A stretch of 64,000 nucleotides of DNA from Halosolutus gelatinilyticus (lineage in GTDB: Archaea; Halobacteriota; Halobacteria; Halobacteriales; Natrialbaceae): contig NZ_CP095491.1 of the NCBI RefSeq assembly GCF_023028105.1, positions 496,001 to 560,000 on the forward strand, written 5' to 3'. Below, piece by piece: positions 1 to 9,597 of this stretch. Position 1 is the stretch's first letter. The number at the start of each line of letters is the position of its first letter. Made by a program: the position numbers and the translations under genes. The notes beneath the pieces were generated by a model. That model ran no database searches. It saw only the letters and a program-made list of their open reading frames with translations, and was not told the origin of the DNA.

Positions 1-86
1 CGCGCCGTCTCGCTCATCCCGATGACCTCCCGGCCGGTGGTGGCGTTGGCGTCGACCGCGTCCACGAGAGTGCCGTCATCCTCCAT
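1..86 (-). CDS. N-terminal 28 codons of an unidentified protein (partial)
   Basis: Reading leftward from an ATG at 86-84 gives 28 codons that run off the window edge. The peptide starts MEDDGTLVDAVDANATTG and has nearly all G or C in third positions, as real genes here do. A TATA-like element lies about 55 bases upstream of the ATG. I do not recognise the family. The gene diverges from nothing nearby; the next gene on the same strand ends at 311. Confidence 0.5.
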   Translation of the reverse strand, partial: MEDDGTLVDAVDANATTGREVIGMSETA

Positions 87-140
87 CGGCAGGCAATCTC
101 GTGTCGGAGTGCAAAAGGGTGCTGATAAACTGGCGGTTCG

Positions 141-148
141 CTTATATA
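141..148 (-). promoter_or_regulatory. TATA box for the partial gene at the left edge
   Basis: On the minus strand this reads TATATAAG. A start about 27 bases downstream would fall near 117 and leave a leader of about 30 bases before the ATG at 86. Confidence 0.45.
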
Positions 149-310
149 CGCAGCCGTCGCGGGACGCCGCCCGCAGATCGCAGCGTCGATCGGCGCACCC
201 GACACCCCAACCTGCGCCCCCGGCGTATCGGTCGACGGCGCTGCGATCGGTACGTCGCCCGCACCGCGCCGGCGTTTTGACCGTCTCCGTTTCGTGCGTC
301 GGCCCATCGA

Positions 311-1606
311 TCACCACGTCAGGCCTTCGTAGACCGCCAGTTCGTCCTCGTCGACGTCGATCCGGCGACCGTCGACGACGATCCGCCGGCGCATGTCCGC
401 GAACGAGAGGTCGTCGAACTCGGGCCAGTCGGTCGCGATCACGGCGCCGTCCGCGTGCGCGAGCGCCCCCGCGACCGAGTCCGCGTACTCGACGTCGAGG
501 TCGGGATACTCCTCGCGGACGTTCGCCGTCGCGACTGGATCGTACGCGACGACGTCCGCACCGCGATCGACCAGTTCGCCGATCACGTCGAGTGCGCGCG
601 ACTTTCGGATGTCGTCGGTGCCCGGCTTGAACGAGAGCCCGAGGACGGCGATCCGCGCGCCGTCGAGCGCGACGTGGTCGGCGAGGAGCGCGACGAGCCG
701 GCGGGGCTGTTCGTCGTTGACCGCGACGACCGCGTCGAGCAGCGCGGGCTCGTACCCCCGTTCGCGAGCGCCGGCGCGCAGGGCGTTGACGTCCTTCGGA
801 AAACACGAGCCGCCCCAGCCGAGGCCCGACCGGAGGAACCGCTCGGAAACCCGATCGTCGAGGCCGACGGCGTCGAGCACCTCGTAGGCGTCCGCGCCGT
901 ACTCCTTCGCGACGTTGCCGAGTTCGTTGACCAGCGAGACCTTCGCCGCGAGGAAGGCGTTGTTGGCGTATTTGATCAGTTCGGCCTCGCGGACGTCGGT
1001 TTCGACGAGCGCGGTCTCGGGTCGATCGAGGATCGGCGCGTACAGTTCCCGGAGGGCCGCGGCCCCGGGCTCGCTCGACGCGCCGACGACGACCTTGTCC
1101 GGTTCGAGGAAGTCCGAGACCGCGGTTCCCATCCGGAGGAACTCGGGGTTCATCACGAGGTGGAGGTCCTCGCCGACGCGCTTCCCCGATCGGTCTTCGA
1201 GGATCGACCCGACGACGTCCTCGGTCGTGCCCGGCAACACGGTGCTCTTGACGACGACGACGTGCTCGCCGTCTTTCGCGGCGAGCGCGTCGCCGAGCGA
1301 TTCCGCGCCCGCCTTCACGATCGCGAGATCCAGACTGCCGTCATCGGCCTGCGGCGTCGGGAGACAGAACACGGTGAGGTCCGTCTCCGCGGTGGCGCCG
1401 TAGTCGGTCGTCGCCCGCAGGCGGGTTCCGGCGTGCTCGGCGATCCGTTCCGCGAGGCCGTCCTCGTGGATGGGGGACTCGCCGGCGGTTATCGTCTCGA
1501 CGATCCCCTCGTCGATTTCGACGTTGACGACCTCGTGTCCGAGATCCGCGAGGCAGGCGGCGACGGTGGTTCCGACGTAGCCGCTGCCGACGATCGAGAC
1601 GTGCAT
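311..1606 (-). CDS. aglM: UDP-glucose 6-dehydrogenase (AglM type)
   Basis: This 431-residue protein should oxidise UDP-glucose to UDP-glucuronate with two NAD+. It begins with a Rossmann fold (GSGYVG at residues 7-12), then the STVLPGTTE segment near residue 115. The catalytic Cys is at about residue 268 in GGSCFPKD. The C-terminal UDP-binding domain ends with ATDWPEFDDL. Length and motif order are standard for the family. In Haloferax the AglM enzyme supplies glucuronate for S-layer N-glycans. The aglF-like and aglB genes in the same 20 kb support that role here. It stands alone on its strand and diverges from the epimerase gene at 2185. Confidence 0.9.
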   Translation of the reverse strand: MHVSIVGSGYVGTTVAACLADLGHEVVNVEIDEGIVETITAGESPIHEDGLAERIAEHAGTRLRATTDYGATAETDLTVFCLPTPQADDGSLDLAIVKAGAESLGDALAAKDGEHVVVVKSTVLPGTTEDVVGSILEDRSGKRVGEDLHLVMNPEFLRMGTAVSDFLEPDKVVVGASSEPGAAALRELYAPILDRPETALVETDVREAELIKYANNAFLAAKVSLVNELGNVAKEYGADAYEVLDAVGLDDRVSERFLRSGLGWGGSCFPKDVNALRAGARERGYEPALLDAVVAVNDEQPRRLVALLADHVALDGARIAVLGLSFKPGTDDIRKSRALDVIGELVDRGADVVAYDPVATANVREEYPDLDVEYADSVAGALAHADGAVIATDWPEFDDLSFADMRRRIVVDGRRIDVDEDELAVYEGLTW

Positions 1607-1727
1607 ATCAGGAGCAATGCGGGGTGGTCGTTAGACGTTTTTGGGTTTCCGATCGGCAGGGCCGATCGCAACCGCTCGGCGCTCGTCGATTCCGCGAGAC
1701 GCGAGTCGCGGGCGAGACCGCACGAGA

Positions 1728-1952
1728 TCAGGAGTCGAGGATCCCCGCGATGTGCTGGCGCACCCGCACGTCGATCGCGATCTTCGCCTGGATCGGACAG
1801 CCCCGGATGAGATCCTGGATGCGGGTGACCTCCGCGTCGTCGTTGGCCACGCGGACGCGCTCCTCCCGAACCCGATCGGCGTACTTGAGGTCGTTTCTGA
1901 TCCCGACAGTGATGCTCGCCTCGACGTCGTTCTCCTCGCCCGCCCGGGAGAG
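1728..1952 (-). pseudogene. Short decayed coding remnant, unrecognised
   Basis: One minus-strand frame reads 74 coding-like codons (including RNDLKYADRVREERVRVAND and IRGCPIQAKIAIDVR) to a TGA at 1728-1730. It has strong G/C third-position bias. No ATG or upstream GTG opens it. An in-frame TGA sits at 1953-1955, and a further coding-like stretch (TVPPEQADDSKLLM) precedes that stop in the same frame. This looks like a small gene broken by a stop, or two tiny fragments. The GCPI segment loosely recalls OsmC-like C-termini, but I cannot assign a family. The rest of 1607-2184 shows only a possible minus TATA near 2060 and the promoter of the next gene. Confidence 0.35.
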
Positions 1953-2184
1953 TCACATGAGGAGCTTGCTGTCGTCGGCCTGCTCGGGCGGGACGGTAGA
2001 CGACCGCGAGCGCGCTTTTCGCAGTATCCGTCGACTACGAGCGTTCCGTAACAGTAATTGTTATACTAATGCGAAGGGATCCGCGACCGTCCGCGAATCG
2101 CCTCCGGCGTGGACGTCCCGTGCGACGACGGCGTCCGCGGGTAGTGACCAGAAGACACTTTTCCGCGATCGGTGACTGTCGCGT

Positions 2185-3114
2185 ATGGAGCTACACGACG
2201 CTCGCGTTCTCGTCACCGGGGGTGCAGGGTTTATCGGGTCGAACCTCGCGAACGAACTGGCCGATCGAAACGAGGTGATCGCCGTCGACGACTGCTACCT
2301 CGGCACGCCGTCGAACCTCTCCGACGACGTCGACTTCGTGGAAGCGAGCGTGTTGGACGACGAGTTACCGACGGACGTGGACGCCGTGGTTCACCTCGCC
2401 GCGCTCTCCTCGTACGCGATGCACGAAGAGAACCCCCGACGGGGCGCCCGTGTGAACGTCGAGGGGTTCGTCAACGTCGTCGAACAGGCGCGCGAGGACG
2501 GCTGCGAGACCGTGGTGTACGCCTCGACATCGTCGATCTACGGCAGCCGGACGGATCCCTCGCCGGAGGGACTGGACGTGACGGTGAACACCGGCTACGA
2601 GGCCTCGAAACTCGCCCGCGAGCGTTACGGCGAATACTTCTCGAACCACTACGGCATGTCGGCGTGTGGAATGCGCTTCTTCTCGGTCTACCAGGGCTAC
2701 GGCGGCGCCGAGGACCACAAGGGCGAGTACGCCAATGTGATCGCCCAGTTCGCCGACGACATCGCCAGCGGCGAGTCGCCGGTGCTCTACGGCGACGGCT
2801 CGCAAACCCGGGACTTCACTCACGTCTCCGACATCGTTCGCGGACTCGAACTGGCCGCGGCCCACGAGCTCGACGGGGTCTACAACCTCGGGACCGGCGA
2901 GTCGTACGACTTCAATACGGTCGTCGAGCTGATCAACGACGAACTCGGGACCGACGTGGAACCCGAGTACGTCGAGAACCCGATCCCCGAGTCGGTGTAC
3001 GTCCACGATACCTGCGCCGATTCCTCGAAGATTCGCGACGAAACCGGCTGGGAACCCCGAATCGACTTCGAAGAGGGAATCCGGCGGGTCTGTGCGCAGT
3101 ATACGGACGAGTGA
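2185..3114 (+). CDS. NAD-dependent epimerase/dehydratase (UDP-sugar 4-epimerase type)
   Basis: This 309-residue extended short-chain dehydrogenase probably epimerises or dehydrates a nucleotide sugar. The NAD-binding motif GGAGFIGSN is at residues 11-19. The catalytic Tyr138 and Lys142 form the YEASK motif, and ASTSSIYG precedes it. The C-terminal half has the substrate-binding pattern TRDFTHVSDIVRG. Family members include UDP-glucose 4-epimerase and UDP-glucuronate epimerase; the sequence alone does not choose between them. A T-rich element (ACACTTTT) near 2156 is about 27 bases before the ATG, so the mRNA may be leaderless. Being next to UDP-glucose dehydrogenase suggests it works on the same sugar pool. 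Confidence 0.85.
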   Translation: MELHDARVLVTGGAGFIGSNLANELADRNEVIAVDDCYLGTPSNLSDDVDFVEASVLDDELPTDVDAVVHLAALSSYAMHEENPRRGARVNVEGFVNVVEQAREDGCETVVYASTSSIYGSRTDPSPEGLDVTVNTGYEASKLARERYGEYFSNHYGMSACGMRFFSVYQGYGGAEDHKGEYANVIAQFADDIASGESPVLYGDGSQTRDFTHVSDIVRGLELAAAHELDGVYNLGTGESYDFNTVVELINDELGTDVEPEYVENPIPESVYVHDTCADSSKIRDETGWEPRIDFEEGIRRVCAQYTDE

Positions 3115-3339
3115 GGACGCTGACGAGGAACCGATAATCAGTACTGACTTCGACGACCACCGATCGTCGCGCTCGCAGCGGTTAGAGACACCCTTTCTCC
3201 GATCGGCCCGTCGACGGCCGCCGCTCCCCACCGATCGCGAGCCACCGGCACTGTGCCCCGACCGGGCCGCCGTTCTAGCCGCGTCGTTCGTGTAAGTCGC
3301 ACATTATTATGGCCCAGTCGGTGATTCGAACCGGTACGA

Positions 3340-5916
3340 ATGACCGTCCCGACTACGGATTTGGGTGCTGGCGAACTCGTTATCGCAACCGGCATCCTGC
3401 TCGTCGTTGGCCTCCTCGCGGTCGCGTTCGCCCTGAACGCGAAACGGACGTTCGACGGCGCCGACGGTGACGGCGAGGTGGGAGCAGCCGTGGCTCCGGC
3501 GATCCCGACCGACGACGCGGTGGAGGACTCCCGGATCGCACTCGCACAGGACGAGAACGGCGACTGGACGTGGTCCGTCCTGCATCTCGAGACCCGTGCG
3601 GAGAGCGCGGCCCGAAGCCCCTCCCGAGCGGCGGCGACCGAGCGGATCGAACGGCTGCAAGACACGATCGACGACGCCGGGCTGCTGGAAGTGTCCGAAT
3701 CGGCGTTCCGGCTGTCCGAGACGCGGGACGGAACCTGGCAGTGGACGCTGGTGCGCGGCGACGGTAGTCGCGTCTGCGCCGCGTCCCGCGAGTTCGACGA
3801 CCGCGACGGCGCCGAAACGGCGGTGAGTTTCCTGAAAGAACACGGCCCTGACGCCGAGATGATCGACGTCGAAGGCGGAGCGTTCACGGTCGTCGAGCGC
3901 CACGGACGGTGGCACTGGCAGCTGGTCGCCGACGATCGAACCACGCTGGCCGCGGGCGAAGTCGGGTACGCGAGCCAGGAACGCGCCGTCGCCGCCGCTC
4001 GAACGTTCGCAGAACGGTTCATCCAGGCGCGGGTACTCGACGTCGATCGCGTCGGCGTCGAACTGTACGACCGCGACGACGGCTGGGCGTGGCGGATCGT
4101 CGACGACGAGGATACCGTCGTCGCGGACTCGACCGACGCGTTCGCCGCGCGCCCCGACGCCGAACGCGCCGCGGACGAGGTGCTCACGGCGCTGGAGTCG
4201 GCGGCGGTTCTCGTCGCCGACGAGCCGACTTTCGAGCGGTACCGGTCCGACGAAGAGTGGCACTGGCGGCTCGTCGACGGGACCGACCGGGTCGTGGCCC
4301 GGTCGACCGCCGGCGCGCCGGCGCGCGACGACGCGGATCCGGCCATCGAACGATTCGGCGAGACCGCCCGCGAGGCGGACGTCGTCGAGATCGAAACCGC
4401 GGAGTACGAGGTCTATCCGGTGCGCGACGCCGGGGAGAGCCGGCCCGCGTCGGCGACCGCAACCAGTCAGCGGCCCGAAGCCATCGCGGACGGGGCGGGC
4501 GCGTCGGTCGCCGAGACGTCCGCGGACGCCTCGGCCGCGGAGGCGACCGACGCCCGGGACTGGGGCTGGCGACTCGTGACCGACGATCGCGAGATCATCG
4601 CCGCGAGCACCGACTCCGCCGCCGACGTCGAGACGGCCGAGGCGGCGATCGAGCGGGTTCGCGAACAGGCTCGCGACGCCGAACTCATCGAGTTCGACAA
4701 CGCTGCGTTCCGCGTCTACGAGACCGACGCGGGCGAGTGGCGTTGGCGGCTGATCGACGAGAACGGAACCGTGCTCGCGGACAGCGGCGCGGAACACGAC
4801 TCCCGAGACGAGGCCGCGGAGGCGATGCTGACGCTGAAAGAGCAGGCGCCCGACGCCGAGGTGCTGGAGATCGAGACGGCGGCGTTCGAACTGTTCGTCA
4901 CCGCGGACGACGAGTGGGGCTGGCGACTGATCGACGGCGCCGGCAGCCTCGTCGCCGAGGGACCCACCACCCACCCGACCAGGGAGGCCGCCCGCGACGC
5001 GATGGGGCGCCTGCTCGACCACCTCGAGGCCGACGTTCGCACGATGGACCGGCCGATATTCCAGGTCTCCGGGACGGACGACTGGGGCTGGCGGTTCGTG
5101 CTCCCGACGGGGGAAATCGTCGCGACCGGTGCCGCCGAGTACCCGACACGGGACGACCTCGCAGAGGGCGTGACGACCGTCCGCGAAGCCGCGGCCACCG
5201 CCGACGACGCGACGATCGACGACGTCGCGATCGAACTCTACGACAGCGGCGACTGGCACTGGCGGGTACTTGATCGCGACCGCGAGGAACTCGCTACTGG
5301 GACGGGGTCCTACCCCGATCGCAAGGCGGCGCTCGACGCCGTCGAGACGCTCACGAGCCGCGTCGACGACGTCCCCGTCTTCACGATCGACGACGCGGCG
5401 ATCCGCCTCGACGGCGACGACGGCTGGCGCTGGGAACTCGTCGACCGCGATCGAGCGGTACTCGCCAGCGCGGGCGCCGCCACCGAGACCAAGACGGCGC
5501 TCATGGGGGCCATCGCCGACGTCCGTCGGCTCGCACCGCTGGCGCAGCCGGTCGAATTCGGGGTTGCGTCGTTCGACCTCGTCACGACGGCGGACGATCG
5601 GTGGCAGTGGCAACTTCGGGACGAACACGGGCAGGCCGTCGCGACCGGCGCGGACCGCTACGAGTCGAGGGCGGCTGCCCGCGAGGCCGTCTCGGACGGC
5701 CGCCAGCTACTCGATCGGGCGAGCATCTTCGCGATCGACAGCGCCGCGTTCGAACTGTACGCCGACGAGGACGGCTGGGTGTGGCGGCTGGTCGACGAGT
5801 ATGGCACCACGGTGATCGAGAGCACGCAGACGTACGGGACGCGCACCGCGGCTCGCGAAGCGATCTCCGACCTCAAAACCACCGTTCCCGACGGCGGAAT
5901 CATCGTTGCCGAGTAA
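3340..5916 (+). CDS. Membrane-anchored protein with 13 tandem YegP/DUF1508-type repeats
   Basis: The 858-residue protein has one N-terminal hydrophobic segment (residues about 11-32), an acidic linker, then about 13 repeats of 55-60 residues. Each repeat carries a W-x-W pair followed by R/QLVD and a helix ending near an acidic strand (for example DWGWRL, EWHWRL, GWRWEL). This is the pattern of the YegP/DUF1508 fold, which usually occurs as one or two copies in short proteins; HVO_2922 of Haloferax is such a small example. One repeat near residues 365-405 carries an Ala-rich insertion. Function is unknown. The anchor suggests the repeats lie on one membrane face. The TATA-like ATTATTAT at 3303-3310 gives a very short leader. 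Confidence 0.8.
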   Translation: MTVPTTDLGAGELVIATGILLVVGLLAVAFALNAKRTFDGADGDGEVGAAVAPAIPTDDAVEDSRIALAQDENGDWTWSVLHLETRAESAARSPSRAAATERIERLQDTIDDAGLLEVSESAFRLSETRDGTWQWTLVRGDGSRVCAASREFDDRDGAETAVSFLKEHGPDAEMIDVEGGAFTVVERHGRWHWQLVADDRTTLAAGEVGYASQERAVAAARTFAERFIQARVLDVDRVGVELYDRDDGWAWRIVDDEDTVVADSTDAFAARPDAERAADEVLTALESAAVLVADEPTFERYRSDEEWHWRLVDGTDRVVARSTAGAPARDDADPAIERFGETAREADVVEIETAEYEVYPVRDAGESRPASATATSQRPEAIADGAGASVAETSADASAAEATDARDWGWRLVTDDREIIAASTDSAADVETAEAAIERVREQARDAELIEFDNAAFRVYETDAGEWRWRLIDENGTVLADSGAEHDSRDEAAEAMLTLKEQAPDAEVLEIETAAFELFVTADDEWGWRLIDGAGSLVAEGPTTHPTREAARDAMGRLLDHLEADVRTMDRPIFQVSGTDDWGWRFVLPTGEIVATGAAEYPTRDDLAEGVTTVREAAATADDATIDDVAIELYDSGDWHWRVLDRDREELATGTGSYPDRKAALDAVETLTSRVDDVPVFTIDDAAIRLDGDDGWRWELVDRDRAVLASAGAATETKTALMGAIADVRRLAPLAQPVEFGVASFDLVTTADDRWQWQLRDEHGQAVATGADRYESRAAAREAVSDGRQLLDRASIFAIDSAAFELYADEDGWVWRLVDEYGTTVIESTQTYGTRTAAREAISDLKTTVPDGGIIVAE

Positions 5917-5928
5917 CGAACGAGCCGG

Positions 5929-6660
5929 CTACTCTCGGATCGCGGCCACCGCTTCGGTCAGCCGTTCTTCCGCCCGATCGCGGTCGTCGGGATAGCCGAC
6001 GTCGATCCGCCAGCCGTCCATCCGGATCGCGTCGATCGTCCGCCCGGACTGGATGAGGAGATCGATCGCGTCGGGGAGTTCGTACTCGCCGCGATCGCTC
6101 GGCTGGACGAGGTGACACGCGTGGAAGATCTCGGGCGTGAACGTGTAGAAGCCGGTCATGACGAGGTTCGACGGCGGGTTGTCGGGTTTTTCGGTCACCT
6201 CGACGATCTCGCCGTACTCGTTGGTATCGAGGACGCCGTACCGCGAGGCCTCCTCGTAGGGAACTTCCTCGACGAGGAACGCGGCGTCCGCGCGCTCCTC
6301 TCGCTGTCGGTTGATCACGTCCCCGAGGTTCGCCCGGAAGACGTTGTCGCCGAGCATGAGCATGAAGTCGTCGTCGACGTGGGGCTCCGCCTGCAGGATG
6401 GCGTGTGCGAGTCCGAGCTGCTCTCGCTGGTGGGCATAGGTGATCGGAACGCCCTCGTACTCGTCGCCGTACCGTTCGATGATCTTCTCTTTCATGTAGC
6501 CGACGACGACGACGAACTCGGTCGCGCCGATCTCGATGAGATTGTCGAAGACGTCCTCGATGAGCGGTTTGCCGTCGACCTCGACGAGGACCTTGGGTTT
6601 GTCTTCGGTGAGCGGCCGAAGGCGGGTACCCTTGCCCGCGGCCAGGACAACTGCTTGCAT
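5929..6660 (-). CDS. aglF: Glucose-1-phosphate nucleotidyltransferase (AglF type)
   Basis: This protein of 243 residues should make a nucleotide sugar (UDP- or dTDP-glucose) from sugar-1-phosphate. I start it at the ATG at 6660 (MQAVVLAAGKGTRL) because the family signature begins right there; an upstream ATG at 6687 would add nine atypical residues. Other landmarks are K-P-K near residue 25 and MLGDNVF, whose Asp binds metal. It is convergent with the repeat protein, 12 bases away. With AglM nearby the likely role is supplying UDP-glucose for oxidation to glucuronate. dTDP-glucose pyrophosphorylase is the alternative. Confidence 0.85.
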   Translation of the reverse strand: MQAVVLAAGKGTRLRPLTEDKPKVLVEVDGKPLIEDVFDNLIEIGATEFVVVVGYMKEKIIERYGDEYEGVPITYAHQREQLGLAHAILQAEPHVDDDFMLMLGDNVFRANLGDVINRQREERADAAFLVEEVPYEEASRYGVLDTNEYGEIVEVTEKPDNPPSNLVMTGFYTFTPEIFHACHLVQPSDRGEYELPDAIDLLIQSGRTIDAIRMDGWRIDVGYPDDRDRAEERLTEAVAAIRE

Positions 6661-6797
6661 GGGAAAGCAATTGAAATAGCAGGACAAATACTTTGGGTGA
6701 CGGTGAGCAGTCGCGTTCGACGTCGATCGTCGGGTTTCAGGCTATAGCCTAACGGAGGCTCGACAATCAACGATCGCCGTTTCGGGCGATAATTCGA

Positions 6798-8252
6798 TCA
6801 TTCGCTCGAGAGAAGGGTGAGATCGAACGGCACGTTCTGATCGACGACCGTCCTGAACTGCCTCGAAATTATCAACAGGACGGCAAAATACGTGCCAGCG
6901 CCGATTACGACGAGAATACCAACCGTCGCAACGTTGTGATTGAGCAGGCCGTACGTGGTTTCAGCCCAGAGACTGACGTATACCAGCCCACCCATAAGGA
7001 CAGCGGCGATCCACTGGTTTACGATTTCTCCCGCTGGAACCTCGAAGTCGATAACTGCGTCGACGTGGTGATAGGCGAGCACGAGGCTAATCGCAACCGA
7101 AATCGTCGTTGCTATCGCTGCCCCGATCCATCCGTACAGATAAATCAACGCGATGTTGAGCGCGACGTTAGATCCCACGAACACGACGTTGACCCTAAAG
7201 GCGAGTTCCGGACGATCGATCGCGTTGAGTGCGTTCAACAGCTGATTCTGGTACCCCATGAGGAGATTCGCAACGATCAGGATCGTCAGCACGGTCGCCC
7301 CTCTCGGGAATTCGGGACCGTAGATACGGAGAATACGTTCGCCGAGTAACATCCCTCCAAACAGACCGGGAATGAGGAAGAGCCCACAAAACGAAAGGGA
7401 TTGTTCGACGATTCGTGCGACCGCTCGAGAATTGTCCTTCGACGAAAGCGAGCTCATTTCGGGAAACAGCGTCGAACTGAGAGCGCCGCTGAACAGGATC
7501 AGAAATTCGGCGATATTCCATGCCGCCGAATAGACGCCGATGAGTCCGGACGAGACGAAAAAACCGAGTACGATGATGTCGGTATAGCTAAACATCTGAG
7601 ACTGGAGGTTGCCGAGCCAAGAGAACTTCGCGAAATCGACGAGTCGGTCGAAGTGGTATCGCCGTGGCCGAGAGAGTCCCGGCAGTGCTCGTGCAGTGAA
7701 GTAGGTACCGATACCGATAACGACGATATATCCCGCGATGTGCCCGATGAACAGTGCGGCCGTGCTGGCCCCGGCAACGATAAGGGCGATCTGGACCAGC
7801 GCTCGACCACCCGTTCGCACCGGCGACAGAAACCCGTTTACGTGGACGAGGTGTAACCCGACGAGAAGCGAATTTACGAGTCCGTTGACGAGCACGACCA
7901 GCAGAATCGCGATGACGTACCCCGTGGCAGGATAGCCGACGTAGTTGACCAGCCGCTCTCGAAAGAGAAGGAGTCCACAGGTACTAAGGACGAACAGACC
8001 GACGATGATCGTCGTTCCGGCGAGAACGTATTCGGCCTGATCCTCTCCCTCGGAGATCCGCTTCGATATCGCACGCGAAATGCCGACTTCCCCCACGATA
8101 GCCAGCCACGAGACAAGTCCGACGACGAGGTGATACACCCCAAGCGGTCCCGCTCCGAGCATGCGAGCGATGTAGATCGTCGCCAGAAATCCCAGGGCCG
8201 AAGAGACGAGGTTCGACAAGAAATAGACTAAAGAGGTTTGCCCGAGGCGCAT
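6798..8252 (-). CDS. Lipid-linked oligosaccharide flippase (Wzx/AglR-like)
   Basis: The 484-residue protein is almost entirely hydrophobic, with about 12-14 membrane segments. It starts with the typical polysaccharide-transporter pattern (LGFLATIYIARMLGAGPLG). It belongs to the MATE/MOP superfamily of Wzx-like exporters, which turn lipid-linked glycans across the membrane. In Haloferax AglR has this role. It precedes glycan-modifying genes on the same strand. Base composition is clearly lower in GC than the flanking loci, suggesting exchange between strains. Confidence 0.85.
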   Translation of the reverse strand: MRLGQTSLVYFLSNLVSSALGFLATIYIARMLGAGPLGVYHLVVGLVSWLAIVGEVGISRAISKRISEGEDQAEYVLAGTTIIVGLFVLSTCGLLLFRERLVNYVGYPATGYVIAILLVVLVNGLVNSLLVGLHLVHVNGFLSPVRTGGRALVQIALIVAGASTAALFIGHIAGYIVVIGIGTYFTARALPGLSRPRRYHFDRLVDFAKFSWLGNLQSQMFSYTDIIVLGFFVSSGLIGVYSAAWNIAEFLILFSGALSSTLFPEMSSLSSKDNSRAVARIVEQSLSFCGLFLIPGLFGGMLLGERILRIYGPEFPRGATVLTILIVANLLMGYQNQLLNALNAIDRPELAFRVNVVFVGSNVALNIALIYLYGWIGAAIATTISVAISLVLAYHHVDAVIDFEVPAGEIVNQWIAAVLMGGLVYVSLWAETTYGLLNHNVATVGILVVIGAGTYFAVLLIISRQFRTVVDQNVPFDLTLLSSE

Positions 8253-8530
8253 CTGTGTATTAAGGAGTATCGACTCGACCTACTCTCGCAAATATTCTTG
8301 ATTCCATCGATTTGCGCCGGAAATGCCGAAGGCGCATTACACGGGAGCTGTCTTTCGGGCCGGCTTCGAACGCGCCTCGCGCCCGCTTGTCTTTGGCGCG
8401 ACACGACGTTTCGAGGAGAGACGGCTAGTGACCCGCATCGCCTACAGACAGTTGGGAGATCCCTAACTACTTTTCCTGCCCCTTCCAGTCGTCCGCGAAC
8501 ATCCATCGTAGGACGCGTGATACCCTCCGT

Positions 8531-9478
8531 TCAATCAGCATATCCGAGCGCTTCCAAGCGCTCCGCTATCTCGTCGTCGTCTAGGTTCTTCTCGGATTGG
8601 ATGGGATCCGAACGAGTGATCTCGCGGCGTTCGTCCGCATCGATTACTAACCAGGGAACTTCACGAAGGGTAGGGGTACTGAACCCTTCCATGTGTCCCC
8701 ATACACGAGTCGTAAACGGGAATACACGCTCACCGAGCATCTCTCCGTGATCGGCGGTTATGACGGATTTTCCGGGCACGTCGTCGAGCAACGCTTCAGT
8801 GTGTTCTAGCGCGATCTCGAGACTCTCGGTATACGCGTCACGTATCTCTCGAAACGTCACATCTCGCTGTTTGACCGCCCCCCAGATCTGGATCCCCTCG
8901 TCGTGTTCTCCGTATCCTCGTAGATCCAGCCGGCGCCGTAGCTCGTCAGCCGTCTCTCCGAGGTAAGGACGATGAGGCTGCATAAAGTGAACGATAAGTC
9001 GCTTGTCCGGATACTGCTCGTGAGCCTCTCTCGCTGCGCTGACGACCTCGGCCGGTTGGACCGTTCCAATGTCGTCGTCCCACCGATCGACGTGTAAGTG
9101 TTTGATGTGATAGAACGTGTCCTCATCGAGATCTGTCGAAAACGGGTTCGCCGTCACGTAAACGGTGTCGTGAAACTCACCAGTTGCAAAGTTCTTCCGT
9201 AAGAACTCCCAGCTTTTCTTTCCTTTCGAAACCGCTTTGTAGAGGGTTCCGTCGATCGAATTGAGACGCTGGAAATAGTCGTATCGACACGCGTCGAGAA
9301 TGATCAAGTTATCCCAATCCTCGTCCATTACGTCGAGTCCTGCGCCGTATTTTCGATCGGTGTACCTCCCGTATCCCTTATGAAGTGGCCAACTGGCCAA
9401 TCGAAGCGCCTCTCGACCGAACAAAACCGGATTTCGTATCGCCCGTTTCAAATTCTCGAGTGTATAATGGTTATTCAT
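8531..9478 (-). CDS. Sulfatase-like hydrolase/transferase, family A member 1
   Basis: This alkaline-phosphatase-superfamily protein of 315 residues has the metal-binding LDACRYD motif near residue 60, FMQPHRPY in the middle and TADHGE near residue 240. The probable nucleophile is the Ser of SKGKKSWEF; no sulfatase C-x-P-S-R motif is present. The reaction is unknown; transfer or removal of phosphate- or sulfate-type groups on glycans is plausible. I start at the ATG at 9478 (MNNHYTLENLK), as the paralogue at 13063 begins with the same TLENVK pattern; a GTG at 9487 is the alternative. It ends in LEALGYAD. Its closest relative here is 11914-12861. Confidence 0.8.
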   Translation of the reverse strand: MNNHYTLENLKRAIRNPVLFGREALRLASWPLHKGYGRYTDRKYGAGLDVMDEDWDNLIILDACRYDYFQRLNSIDGTLYKAVSKGKKSWEFLRKNFATGEFHDTVYVTANPFSTDLDEDTFYHIKHLHVDRWDDDIGTVQPAEVVSAAREAHEQYPDKRLIVHFMQPHRPYLGETADELRRRLDLRGYGEHDEGIQIWGAVKQRDVTFREIRDAYTESLEIALEHTEALLDDVPGKSVITADHGEMLGERVFPFTTRVWGHMEGFSTPTLREVPWLVIDADERREITRSDPIQSEKNLDDDEIAERLEALGYAD

Positions 9479-9597
9479 GGATTCCACGTAGCTATTTGGA
9501 GGGGGATAGAATGATTCTCGGTTCTAAATACTTTCGTCATTCGAATCTTCGTTGCATCGGTGAATCCGCTATCGGTCGGTGTTGTAACGACACGAGG

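Noticed and set aside
3320-3340. tRNA fragment suggested by GATTCGAACC
   Set aside because: No acceptor stem or anticodon arm around it; it is just the leader of the repeat protein gene.
3307-5628. Very long open frame antisense to the repeat protein (773 codons)
   Set aside because: It is the mirror of a GC-rich gene; the sense frame has clear W-x-W repeats and the antisense product is Arg/Gly/Val-rich without any domain.
8228-8506. Minus-strand frame of 92 codons between the flippase and sulfatase-like gene
   Set aside because: Arg- and Cys-rich with no coding-like third-position pattern; no start site evidence. The 278-base gap seems gene-free.
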